A stretch of 64,000 bases of DNA, taken from Rhizophlyctis rosea. Its lineage: Eukaryota > Chytridiomycota > Chytridiomycetes > Rhizophlyctidales > Rhizophlyctidaceae. This document shows, in pieces, positions 44,288 through 55,783 of this stretch (its first letter is position 1; each line of letters starts with the position of its first letter). The notes under the pieces were generated by a model that was given only the letters and a program-made list of their open reading frames with translations, was not told the origin of the DNA and made no database searches. Position numbers and translations under genes: made by a program. The stretch is from assembly GCA_027596075.1 (NCBI GenBank), contig JADGJC010000025.1, forward strand, positions 172,771-236,770, written 5' to 3'.

Positions 44288-45173
44288 TGCTGCAAAAGTC
44301 GGTCATCAGCATGGACTGCAGCCTCACACACCATGGCAAGACGTGGATCATACCTTAAACGGGTATCAAAATCGAGATTCACAAGTATCAAAGCTATGCG
44401 TTCGATAGTGGTAAATTTGCAAAAGAAAGCAAGTAAAAGTAGTAAAGCAGGACCTCGAGAGGTGCCCCACACCACGCACGTCTTTATATTCTCCAGCATT
44501 CTTCCCCACCCGCTCGGATCTCACAACTCGCCGTCTCCGGCCCAGCCCGGCACAAAGGTTGTTTGCATGGTTCATTACGTTACTTTACCATATCCGGGTT
44601 GAATTGCTTGTTTGCATGGGGAAGAAAGGGAAACAGAACGCGTCGCCAAGCCACCCCTACCCACGCACGTCATGCAATCAAAATGGCGGGCCGGTCTTGA
44701 CCTTGCCATCAACAAAACCCCACCACCCTCGTGCTTTTGCGCTATCAGCTTATCTTGGGCACCACAAACCAGTCTGTGGCCCTTATGCGCGCGGGCCTGA
44801 TCAAGACCAACCAAAGGGTCGTTTTGACGTGGAAAACGCAGGACTTCGGGGCTTTCTGGTTGCACATTTGGGCATTCTCACCATCCCAGTATATCTACGT
44901 CCGACAGCTCTGAACTGACTGCGCAGATGGGCCCATGCAAACCATCATATCTTGAACTTTACCAAAGCGTATCAGTGATTTCGGAGATGATTAATGAATG
45001 TTAGGAAACCAGGAGTTGGAGGTTATGGTGACTAGTGCGTTGCATCTTGATTTCATCGCCAGACATAGATCGATCAATTCCTCCTTCTAAGCACATAAGT
45101 ACATAAGATGACTTGGACCGATTCACAAATCTACTCTACACTCTATAGTACAGCTGAACATCTTTTACAACTT
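44288..45173. other. Intergenic: CBM48 upstream region
   Basis: An 886-bp gap between two minus-strand genes. Open frames on both strands at about 44560-44920 overlap each other and show no domain. No gene is called. Confidence 0.4.
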
Positions 45174-47107
45174 CTATCTGTAAGTGGGAGGTGGGGAGGA
45201 TGCGGTGACTGCCGATGGAGGAGGGGAAGGTGTCCTGGGAGTAAAGCGCTGCCTGCTAGAATTAGAATTCTTGTAGGCAGGTAGCGCAGTACTGCTTGAG
45301 CTATCTGATGCAACCGGATGGTCCCCTTCAATCGGAATATTGATGGACTTCCCACTGCTCAACCTGTGGAGATTGACTTCGCCATCAATGGTAGCTCGGG
45401 AGTTGCGGTACGAGGTTCGGTATGAGTCGCGGTTGGAGCCGCCATAGCTGCTTCCTCCAGCGCTAGCATCACGCCGCGACTGCATGATCTGCCGCAAGGT
45501 GACCAGATAATGGAGGTACGCAAGGAAATAGATACGGATGGCGAGTTGTCCAATATATGGGTGGGTTAGCCAAGCAGAGATGCAATAGGCGGCCAAGAAC
45601 AGTGCAAGTAGCATCGTGAAGAAGAGGGATCCGACGATGATGAGTGAATGCCTGAGGGCGTACTCATCGGCGGACCCAGATTCTGCTTGCTTCAAACGCC
45701 GGCGAACTTTGAACAGGAGAATCAGGGAACATACCGTCAGCTGGGATAATAAATTCGCGTGAGTCGATCAAGATGTCGATACAAAAGCCAGCATTGAACT
45801 ATTTGAACTCACAGAGACGTCCAGCGCCAATGACCACACAATGGCTGCTCCCAATACCCAGTACCTGGCATCCGGCCATGAGGTCGGTGTCTGCATCACA
45901 CAATATAATAGATACGCTGCTGCCCCCAACGGAAGCCCGACTGATATGACAATCAGAACCACCTGCATCCACCGGGGATACCAAGTAATCGGTTGGAAGG
46001 CTTTATACATGATGATACGATTGATGAGCTGGCCAATTTGGGTTAATGAGATTCAGGTGGAGCACCATTCGACATATGCTTACATGTACACTGATGGCCG
46101 CTAGTTGGAAGGCCATGGCTGCTTGACCCAAGCGATTCACGAAGTCGGAACTCGTGGAAACGCCATTCGATCGAAGGTTGGTAAGCATAGAGAAGGCGTC
46201 ACTTGCGGCAAGCAAGACCATCGCCAATGTGAACTGCAGGAGGACATTGCGTCTTCCTTCAATTGCCTGAATCAACAAGCTGTCGGAGACTCGAGACAGG
46301 CGCCGTTGGAGAGAAAGGGTATATAAGAGGGCGCATAGTACTGTTGCAAGCGATATTGCCAGTGATAAACCTGCAATCTGAGGAGGATTGAGTACTGATG
46401 GAACCACCGAGTACAAACACATTCTACATACCCCAAGATGGAGCGTACTAGCAACTTCTGGGGGGTACACATATTTGGTCCATTTGATATCTGTAAGATA
46501 CAGCGTTTGTTTGAAAAGAGGCGGGACATCGATTTGACCGAAGCTGATGCGATTGTATTGGTACTCTTGAGGGCATCTCTCTATGTCCAGTTCACACCGC
46601 GTGTAGGAGGTCTGAAAATAGCGGTAACCAGCAAATTCAGTTGATATACTCCACATCAAATGTTGGTTCAGCGCAGTGTACCTTGCTCAAAGGACCACCG
46701 CAAACAACAGTCATGTTAAGACGACAAGTATGATCCAGATCGTCTCGCTTCTCGGGCATAACCCACACCGAAAAGTTATAATCACCTGCTGCCAAAAAGA
46801 CCACCTTCCCTCCCTGATGATATGCCAGTGGTAAGCTCAAGTAGCACAAAATCACCTTCAACTCAAAAGCAGTTGTTACCTGAGCATGGCCCTGGGGATT
46901 GTTATCAGCGGGACTTACGCCTCCATCGTTATCCGTCAGCTGAGTGGCACGAAGAGCATATGGTCCAGCGCCAGAGGGCGTTGCAGGCGGCCCCTGGTAG
47001 AATGGGTCTGTATCCATTTTCCATCCCCAATCCGACCATCCAAACCCGTCTTTGGACCATCCTCCGGTATGGCTATCGAACACTACAAGTTCTTTGCTGA
47101 AAGACAT
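45174..47107 (-). CDS. Seven-transmembrane receptor-like protein with N-terminal ectodomain
   Basis: At least six exons. The N-terminal part is soluble, with LVVFDSHTGGWSKDGFGWSD, a jelly-roll or galactose-binding-like opening, then GGKVVFLAAGDYNFSVWVMP and several Cys. After it come seven hydrophobic segments: IAGLSLAISLATVLCALLYT; LLQFTLAMVLLAASDAF; AAMAFQLAAISVHL; VVLIVISVGLPLGAAAYLL; WVLGAAIVWSLALDVS; SLIIVGSLFFTMLLALFLAA; LAIRIYFLAYLHYLV. The cytosolic tail is Ser/Arg/Pro-rich. The count and order suggest a GPCR-like topology, but no class motif is recognised. ATG 47107 gives no signal peptide. An acceptor (TGTCTTTCAG) at about 47094 and an open frame at 47214-47537 with a hydrophobic segment suggest a missing 5' exon. 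Confidence 0.65.
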
Positions 47108-47952
47108 TATGATTTAGAATGCGATATCAAGTATGAATTGCGAACCAAGCCTTACACTGAAGATTCAAAAGCCATGGCGAACGGCTTGTTGATCAATAAG
47201 AACAATGTGAGGTTTAGGTGGACCGGTGCCCCGCCTTCAAAAGCGCTGCGGTTATCAATTCACTGCTGCTGATTCGTAAAGCTCCCGTCTGCTCCCACAA
47301 ACAGCCGCCTGCTGATTTCAATTCTTTCGGCTCGTCAAAATGTAAAACGACTCGAAGCTTATCCTCCCAACCTGAATTGTTCAGACTTTCCGTACCAGGT
47401 TTTCCAACGTCCATCATCAAAACAAGGTTGGGTCGGAGGACAAGGATGACTGCAAGTGTCACAAAAGAAATTCTCCCCTTCCATCTTTTGGTTGCCTGGC
47501 TCCGAAGGCGCGTCTCAGGGCCAACCTCTACAATCAAATTGGCCGTGGCAATTTTGATGCAGGGGGCAAGGAAGGGTTCACGAAGCTCCCTGGGTGAACG
47601 TAAACGTATTTACAAAAGCTTTCACACAGCGTAGCAGCGCATTGGTTGGGAGCATGCCAGTAGGTATTGCAGGACTGCGGCTGTAGATCGAGGGGGGGCC
47701 GAGTGGAACAGTGAGAGCAACCTTTATACTTCTGGGCCAGCCAGTTTGTCCGAATGACTCGTACTTCAAGCCACACGTGACAGCGCCACATCCTGCATGC
47801 ATCTTGGTCAACCCCACTTGGCAGGCTTCACCTCTTCCCTTTGCCACACGATCTAATTTCACAACTATTCTCGCAACCGTCTAACTTCTCACCTGATCAT
47901 CAAGCTTGGAGTGCCAATACCTCTGCCCACGCCTTGCCGAGGGTCCCCGGGC
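47108..47952. other. Divergent region upstream of 7TM gene and LRRCC1
   Basis: 845 bp. It may hold a further 5' exon of the 7TM gene on the minus strand (open frame 47214-47537, ending in a GT donor near 47222 that joins in frame to the acceptor near 47094). Otherwise it is promoter sequence for both genes. Confidence 0.4.
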
Positions 47953-50900
47953 ATGGCGGAAATCACCAAGATAGATTCTTCTCTGGCTTCTTTGCGTGAT
48001 GTTCTTCCTCTGATCCAACGCCATGAACGGGAGCGAGTCGGGTCAACTCGCAAATACGACATTGGGGTCTTGAACCTCCACTCCAACCTCATACGCAGAA
48101 TTGATCAAGATGTACTCAGCCTGCTGCCACAATTGACAATACTAGACTTGTCCAGCAACTTGGTATGCACCTCAATCTGATATCCCTAAAGACTGCTCTG
48201 CTGAACCTATATGTATCCAAGGTGGAGCGCATAGACGGTGTGGGGTGCTTATTAAATCTTCTTGAGTTGAATCTTTCAAACAATAAGGTGTGCTTCTCAC
48301 CTGTATCAGTCGCAATTCCAGTTGCTGATAAGTGAAATACAGTTAACAACAGTGGAAGGGCTGAAATCCTTACACAAGTTGACGCGTCTTATCCTATCCT
48401 TCAACTTCATACAATGCTTGGACGGGTTTGAAGATCTACATGGAGACGAGTACGCTTTGCGTTATCTTGATTTGAAAGGAAATGATCTTCTGGATGAGCA
48501 GCAATTGCAACACTTGGCTGGATGCGTTGTGAGTGAAGTGTCTGATTGTCGCGCGTCGTTATTCCAACGGCTAGACTGATGTAAACAGAATTTGAATGAT
48601 GTGACCCTTCAAAGCAATTACCCATCGAGTCGCGCAAATCCCATGTGTTCCAGGCCGGGCTTTAGCAGATCTCGTGTCTTTGAGATTCTGCCATACCTGC
48701 GTTCGCTGGATGGTAGAGACGAATTTGGCCGACAAGTGTCCAGTAAGGATTAACGCACACTATGGAGGCCGGCACTTGATTAAATTAGACGCGCAGATAT
48801 CAGTTACCATGATTTCCCAGAAGTCAGTCAATATGCGGACGTGCTTGCGGAAGAACCACTGATGGAGCCATTTACTGACAGAGAAGTGGTGAGTACCCGA
48901 TCGCTCCCTTGTTGTTGAAAGACCTTGAGATCTCGAACGGAGCGCTAGAAGTCGATGAAGCAGCTCAGACACCCTCGGTCACAGAGTCATCAAAGAGAAA
49001 AAACTTCTGCTCCCAACAAAGTGCATCAGGCGCAAAATGTTGATCGCTTGGCAGAAATCGAGACTCAATTGGTAATGCTCTTGGAAGCAATCGGTGCCAC
49101 TGAGGTCGCGAATGTAGAGGACACCCGTGGAAAAGGACTTTCACACAATCAAGATCGACTAGCAATGCTGGAGAAGCAAGTGAGCGAGCTGCGAACTTCG
49201 ATCTTGCCCTCTGCCGCCAATGGCCAACGGTCAGCGTCCCCTCGCCAAACCCCTGTCGTGGATCGGTTTGAGCGCTTGGAAAGCCAGATGCAGGAGCTTT
49301 TGGAAGCAATGTCAGTTGTTAGAAATTCAGCCACGCTGAACGAGCCGATCAAAGCTTCCGGCACGGAACGAAGTCAAGCAAAATACGACGATCAGACTAA
49401 TGACGACGGGTATTATTATCAGCGCTGTTGTGACCATGCATTTTGGATCCCTCCTGATCAGTGGACAACTCAGCCAATTCGATAGATGGGTCTTGCCGAC
49501 TAAAATTCCCAAGCCACCGGTACGCCTGCCTTCACCGTTATGGGAGCAATATCCTAACATGCAAGGTTAGGACAGCAAAAGAAGATCTTTAGTGTGGAAA
49601 GAGGACGGAGATATGGTGGAAGTTCCACAGGAAGCCCTCCCCATTGCTCATCAACATCAAAGAATACACTCCTTGCCTAATGCCGCCTCGTATGTAGTAT
49701 CGTGGCTATTGCTTAATCACAAACTGACTTTGAAACAAGCAGGAAGTCAATCTCCCGTGATATCGCTAATCGAAGTCCGAAGATCCCTCCGTCTGCAACA
49801 CTGGCCGCCAATGCGAAGTTGATCAGCGCGCTGGAAGCGGAAGAGAATAGGCTTTTGGAAAACGAAGCGAAATATGCTGAACAAATCAAATCGTTGATTG
49901 AGAAGGTTGCGACGGTTGAAGCGCGAGCGCAGAAGGCAGAGCAACGTTGTGGCGAATTGGAAAAGCTGGTAAGAATATATGAAATATTGAAATGAGCGAG
50001 CGCTGAGAGGACTGCCATTTTGTCAGCATGAAATCGATGGTGTCTCACTCGACGACTTCAAAAAGCGAGCGGAGAAAACAGAGCCTGAGTTGGAACAGAC
50101 TCATCGCCGGCTGCAAGAACTAGAAGTCCTCCACCAGGACATCAATACAAAACTGACGTCTACCTTGGTGAGCCCCCTGTTTCACCTGTCGCGCCAATTT
50201 TCTAATGCTCTCGCAGGAGTCTGCAGCTCAGATGCAGAAGCAAACTTCGGAGTTGCGGGCAGATAATGAGCGACTAAGGAGTGAGTTGGCCAACCGCAAT
50301 GCAGACTTCGAGGAGGCAGGAAGATCCATCGGTGAAGCGGAGGTATGACGAACTATTATTCATGTAGCCTGAGTATAAAATTGAACGGCGTTCAAGATTG
50401 CTCTAGATGATATGGATCAAAAGTTACAAGCTTATGAAGAAGAACGAACTCATCTTTACGCGCGGATGGCCAAAGACCGGGAGCAAATGAAAGTCAAGAC
50501 TGCTGAAGTATGATGGAAGAGATAAAGCAGGGATCATTGGCCATATGCTTACTGTCTCAACAGGCTAAGCGCGAAAGCGATATTTACAAAGCGACCATCA
50601 AACAGCTCCAAAAAGAGGTGGCCAAACTCCAAACACACATGAACGCTCAGACGGTTCAAGAAAGACAGAAAGCCCAAGAGATGTTCAGGTACGTGGAGGT
50701 GTTTTCTATGCTTCATTCTTGTCCATATCTCACAGCGGCATTAGCATACATACCAATGAGATGAGATCTTTGATATCGATGACCACAGAGCGTCTGGTTG
50801 AGAGGCACCGCACTGAGATGGATTCCATGAGCAAGACAGTGGAACACATCCAAAACGCTTACGCAAAGCTTGAAAGAGAGCATGAAAAAGCAATCAAAGG

Positions 50901-52508
50901 TAAGCCTTCACCGTACGTATTTGTGCAAGAACCTTCTCACATTTTTATGATCAGCCGAACATGCGCGATACAAGGATTTGCAAGCATCCCATGAAGCAGC
51001 ATCAAAACGATTGGCTGAACAGGCTGAGGTATGAGCTTAGGGTGGAACATCAGGGTGGAAAAGATGGGAACGGCCACTAAATCTTGTGACAAACACCAGA
51101 CTTTAAAAAAAGCCGTTCAAAGAGAGAAGGATTTGGAATCCATGGTCCGCGAGCTGAACGCCTTGGCTAAGGAGCAGCAGGCGGCCATTTCCGATTTGGA
51201 GACCAAAAGTCAGATATCGTTCACCATATACGAGGTATGTGGGCCAAAACTCATTGCACCTATTGGCGTCTGCTGAGTCCAGTGTCTATACGCTTCAGGA
51301 GAAATTGCAACAATTGCAGGAAAGCTTGGACAAGGCGGAAGCGCACGAGGCCGACCTGCGACAGCAGCTGGCTGACGTACAAGCAGAATACAACTCGAAG
51401 AAGGATGCGGCTGACAAAATGAATTTGGAGTGTCAAACATTGCGCGAGCGGTTGGGGAAGAAGGTTTGTTACACACGTACACAGACGATTGCAGCAACGA
51501 TTGATTCATGATCATGCTTGCAGGAGGAGGAGCGGTCACAAGCAGAAAACAAAGCGAAACACTTCGAGGAGATGCTTGCTAAAACCGCCAAAGCCCGAGA
51601 AGATCATGATCAATCCATGCGGGTGAAAGTGAAGATGTTGGAAGATCAAAATGAAACGATCCGAAAGCTCAAGCAGAATTTGGACAATAAGGTAAGTTGC
51701 AGCTCAATTTGAAAGCATCATGAGATAGTATTGACGGACTGTGTCCAGAATCGAGAGTACCAGAACTTGATCGGTGAGAGAACGAAGAGGGAAGAAGCGT
51801 TGGAAGACCAAATTGACATGGAACGGGGCGCCTTGAAGGAGATGCAGCATGAGGTAAACTCTCATCGTACCCGCTCCCAATGACACAGTAGCTAATGCTT
51901 TCCATCAGCTGGTTTCTCAGAAGAAGGTCATTGAAGATCTTCAGGCATTGGTTGATGAGTACAAGGACGAACGCGATACACTTCGACGAGAGATTGTCGA
52001 TATTTCGAAAAAACTCAAAGATCGTAACGACAGCATTGAGCGGATTGAGGAGGAAGTTGCGAGAGTTCGAAAGGTCTTCAAGGCAAAAAAGGAAAAGCTT
52101 CTGCAGGAAAAAGCGGAAGCTTTGAAAGCACGAGACGATGAGACTGTGGACCTTAGACAAGCGTTTGAGGTAATTATGGAACTCGCTCCTTCAAACCACC
52201 AAATGCTGAATGATCTCCATAGGCGCAATCTGCAAGAATGGCCGTTTTCGACCGCGAAAGGGACGCACTGGTGCAAAAGATCAAATCACTGCAGCGGGAG
52301 TTGGATACCACCACTGATGAGGTACAGCCCATTGACGAACAAGCTGTTGCACGGGTGCACTAACTGGTCCATTCTCCGCTCTTCCCCACATCGCCAGAAG
52401 GAACAGATGGAATCTGAGCTACGCGTGCTTTCACTAGAGAGAGACAAAGAGAGAAGCAAAATGGAGGAACGACTCGCCAAAGTGAAGGCAGCCTTCTCCG
52501 ACCTCTAG
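47953..52508 (+). CDS. LRRCC1: LRRCC1/VFL1, leucine-rich-repeat coiled-coil centriolar protein
   Basis: Orthologue of human LRRCC1 (CLERC) and Chlamydomonas VFL1, a distal centriole protein needed for rotational polarity and proper basal-body number or position. About 20 exons. The LRR domain reads VLNLHSNLIRRID, LTILDLSSNL, LLELNLSNNK, LTTVEGLKSLHKLTRLILSF, ALRYLDLKGNDLLDEQQL, and the cap NPMCSRPGFSRSRVFEILPY LRSLD with orthologous spacing. The linker follows (DVLAEEPLMEPFTDREV). From about 49.7 kb to the end it is continuous coiled coil, with the block LEDQNETIRKLKQNL that matches human IDDQTETIRKLKD. It ends KVKAAFSDL at 52506-52508. A few middle exon borders (about 48.5-49.6 kb) are uncertain. 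Confidence 0.9.
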
Positions 52509-52802
52509 CCCCGCGAATGCTTGATGAAATAATTGCAAATGTACATGTTGTAAAATGAATTGTAAATACAAAAACTGCTCATCCATATGTGTCCCATATC
52601 ATCACTGAAACAGCGTCGACTGCTGAGCACGCGCGCCATATAAGAAATCCTCCAAGCCGAAACAGAGAAGGTCCATATGTTATCCTGCAAATTATCAGCG
52701 AATGAATGATGTTCCTTGAGAGTTGACAGTTAGCCACATCGTTACCTCGAACCAACCTTTTGTCTATGAATATTATTTACGGTGGGAAAGGGTACTGCGT
52801 AT

Positions 52803-53133
52803 CTATTTCTTGCCGGGTTGTGTCCCAGCAGCTGCGCCTGACCCTCCTCCAGTTGTGGCGGCCGCCGCCTTCTTTGCCGCCTTCTCTTGCAACATTTTTG
52901 CATCGCTAGTACGCACAAGTGACGGGTCAGTTCAAAACCAGGTCAACAAAGTCGTCTATTTCCCAACGTACTGTTCTCTTCTTTGTTGCGGAGTCATATC
53001 GTCCTTTCGTACACCTTTGCTTTCGTTCTTCTTCATATTCTTTTCACGCGCCTTTTCTCGCTGGTTTCCCCCTGTTTGTGCGGAGGGTAAGCTTACGCCG
53101 CAACAGCAAATAGCTGGAAGACGTACGTGTCAT
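52803..53133 (-). CDS. SERF/4F5-family small charged protein
   Basis: Three exons: 53133-53127 (only seven coding bases, ATGACAC), 53071-52972 and 52905-52803. They sum to 210 nt, or 69 aa. The product starts MTRGNQREKAREKNMKKNES, then KGVRKDD, MTPQQRRE and DAKMLQEKAAKK, ending in an Ala/Gly-rich tail and PGKK. The MTRGNQRE...KN.KK start is the hallmark of SERF (small EDRK-rich factor) proteins, which bind RNA and modulate amyloid assembly. The introns are 55 bp and 66 bp with GTACGT donors. The exon model is supported by the exact recovery of the family N-terminus across the tiny first exon. Confidence 0.88.
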
Positions 53134-53520
53134 TTTGACGCTATGAAGTAATCAAATGGGTTGTTGGTTATCTATAGCGAAGGGTCTCATAAGGCAAAAT
53201 CAAGGACTGCGCGTGGGAAAAATGATAAGGAGAAAGGGTTGCTTAGTGGGAAAACTGGGGAGGACATGCAAATGGAACGATATGGAATCAGATCTGGAAT
53301 TCCGATCACGTGATCGATTTAGAGTCAATTTAAGGTGTTGGGGCACAAACTCGTTGGAGTCCGGCCACATGGACAGCAGAATAAACTCCCGTCCTGAGGA
53401 TCGCAGTTTAACTAGTTTGTCCATCCACCAATTTCGGCTATCGGTCTTAGGCAGCACCCAACAATTACTAGTGTCTCCTGATATTCGTAAGTGTCACTCT
53501 TCACCAAAAGTCTTCATACC
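53134..53520. promoter_or_regulatory. Divergent promoter, SERF-like and NNF1 genes
   Basis: 387 bp between head-to-head start codons. No named sites. Confidence 0.4.
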
Positions 53521-54341
53521 ATGGGCGACGACGTCACGGACGGGCCGAAAATGCGGCTTCTACGTTCAGTTTACGAGAAGGCATTAGACAAATGGCTCGA
53601 GAAGTGCAGGTAAGGTTTACTCGCCGTCAGGTCTTCAGGAGAAATATCAAATTGAGTACACTGCTGTAGTTACGACGCAATGGCACAGGCATTTCCGACC
53701 ATCGCCCGTGACAACCCCGAGGCCCTGGCTGCTGCCCGCAACCAGTTGGTAGAATTCATCAAAGGCGCCGCTATGGTATGATAGGTGTCGCAATCAAGAG
53801 TCTTCGCTCTCACACTTATCTTTCAAACATGATACCCGTGCAGGAGGAATTTCAAATGATCAATGAAGAACGATCAATGCAGACAAAGCTCAACGAGCTG
53901 GACAAACTCATTGAGGATGCGCAGCGGAAAGTGAAACTCACGTTGGAAGCCGGTGGCGGAAATGGCAATGAGACCGATACTCTCAAAACTCAACCACAAC
54001 CGCTGCGGCTCGGTCCGGATGCTGTATTCCGCATCAAAGGAGTGCAAGCCAAGCGACGGGAGATTGAGCTTTTGAAGGCACGATTGGCTGAGGTAAAATA
54101 AGATTTCCATCTGTTGGAGTAGTGGGGGTGTCTTAACACCGCTGTTCAGGCGACGACAGAGATGCAGCTTTTGGATGAGGAGTTGGCCAAAGAATTCGAA
54201 TTCGCAGAATCTGCTCGACAATTCGTTGATGAGGCTTCCAGCAAACTCGTACCCCGGGAGAGCCTGGTCAAATTTGAAGAGGAGCTCCAGAGAGGCCGTG
54301 CTGAGGCACTCGCAATGGAGGGTGTTGAACAGGAATTTTGA
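53521..54341 (+). CDS. NNF1: Kinetochore protein Nnf1 (PMF1) of the MIND/Mis12 complex
   Basis: Subunit of the MIND complex that links inner kinetochore CENP-C to Ndc80. Four exons, 53521-53609, 53670-53775, 53844-54092 and 54150-54341, give 211 aa. The family pattern is clear: MRLLRSVYEKALDKWLEKCS, YDAMAQAFPTIARDNPEALA, RNQLVEFIKGA, then EEFQMINEERSMQTKLNELD KLIEDA. The C-terminal half is coiled coil (AKRREIELLKARLAEV, EMQLLDEELAKEFEFAESAR). Length is close to human PMF1 (205 aa) and yeast Nnf1 (201 aa). All introns are GT-AG and phases agree. Confidence 0.88.
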
Positions 54342-54597
54342 GATAGGATGCAGGTGAGTAGCGTCGTTCGGTGTATACTTCTCATTGGGTGACTCACAAG
54401 GAACACAGGTTTCGGTATGCGGGAAGTCTTTTGTAAATAGTTGTTTGCTTCAATTGGAAGAGGCTCATGTCAGTGAACCCTCGCCACTCATGTATCATAA
54501 TAATCTTACCAAAATTCCTTACAAACCTTCCGATGTTGCGCCATGGCAGAAATGCGTTCAAATATATTAATACATAAAAGATAAAAAGGATGCTATT

Positions 54598-55617
54598 TTA
54601 CAAGGGATATCGGGGCTTAGGTCGGGGCGTCACATCATCAACCACCATAATCTTCCGGCCCTTCCCGTTTACTCTCTCCACGCGCTGCCTGTACACAGGG
54701 ACTATGCCGTCAGCCGGAACAGCAAAGGGCACAAAGTAGACATTCGCCGGCACTTCGGTGGATTGAAACATATCCTGAACAGGGTCTCGAGGATCCCAAG
54801 GGTCGTTGAATGTTGGTTTGCCAACATTTTGCAATGCTGTAATCAAACCGGGGACGTCAACGACGTTCGTCATATCTAAGTTGGAGAGAATCACGTTGCA
54901 GGCATGCATGGCATCTCGAATGACCTGCGGCGAGCATTAACACCAAACTACAACAACCCGGCCCGACAGCGCGCAACCTACCCTAAATTTTACAGAGAGG
55001 GATCCAAACTCGACGTCGCGCCAGTCTGCCTCAGTGTTACAAGCGACGTGCTTTTCAACCGCCTCACGAACGTTCTGCTCTATTTCTTCAATGGTTAACT
55101 GTGATGCATCCGATCTGTTGCGAGTTTCCAGGGTTGTCATACTGTTACAACCCGTCATCAGAAACCGGTCTCGCTATTCCAAAAAAAAGAGGTTTGCACT
55201 TGCTTACATATGTGAATCGTCGTCCTCTCCGTCCTCCTCAGCGGTAACCAATCCAAAGTTCCCCTCACTCTCAGGCTCGGGCACCTGCAGCGCCTCAGAA
55301 GCCGCGCCGCTCTTCAAAGACTTCATAATTCCCAGCGCTTGCGAGCGGGTAAACAAGTTCTGACACCGTTGCTCGGCCATGAATTGGGCCGCCGTTTTGG
55401 TGGGGAAGAAGCGACCTCTGGCTGCTGACGCTTGAGGCCGCGCATGGCGCCCAAACGTGTTGGCGAAGTTACGGGCTGCTCGTGCAGATCTCATTTTTGG
55501 GAAGATCCCTCTCACGAGTAAGCGGGTGACGGTGGATATTCTTGGCCTCAAATGAAGGCCCTGAATCATCATTTTTTGAGGTACGATAGGCGCAGAGATG
55601 AGGCGTTTGGCGCTCAT
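54598..55617 (-). CDS. Mitochondrial ribosomal large-subunit protein, mL50-like
   Basis: Three or more exons. The first (from 55617) gives an Arg/Ser-rich presequence (LHLRPRISTVTRLLVRGIFP) suited to matrix import. Then comes an acidic linker and, in exon 2, LTIEEIEQNVREAVEKHV and DWRDVEFGSLSVKFR. A splice joins this to VIRDAMHACNVILSNLDMTN and VPGLITALQNVGKP. The W-R-x-x-x-x-x-x-L-x-x-K-F core and following helix-loop resemble mL50 (yeast Mrpl13), which sits in the mitoribosome large subunit. The C-terminal 65 residues (PTFNDPWDPRDPVQDMFQ and after) are an extension. Family-level assignment from memory. Confidence 0.6.
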
Positions 55618-55783
55618 GTGGCTGATGGCGGAGTATACTGAATCACGTAATCTTGAGATGTTGCAGCGGGTCGCGCATGGACCCTGACCAATAGGCCTGC
55701 ACCCAGTTGTCCAGTCTTTCCTTGGGTATTATTGGCCAGCGGCAAATAATTTCACAAATCTATCAGCACCTGGACTGGATACA
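55618..55783. promoter_or_regulatory. Short divergent promoter, mL50-like and CFAP52 genes
   Basis: Only 166 bp separate opposing start codons. It contains GACCAATAG and TATTGGCC, i.e. CCAAT in both orientations, compatible with a bidirectional CCAAT-box promoter. Confidence 0.55.

Noticed and set aside
44559..44918. 119-codon open frame on the plus strand
   Set aside because: Composition and overlap with an equally long minus-strand frame suggest chance; no recognisable motif or intron.
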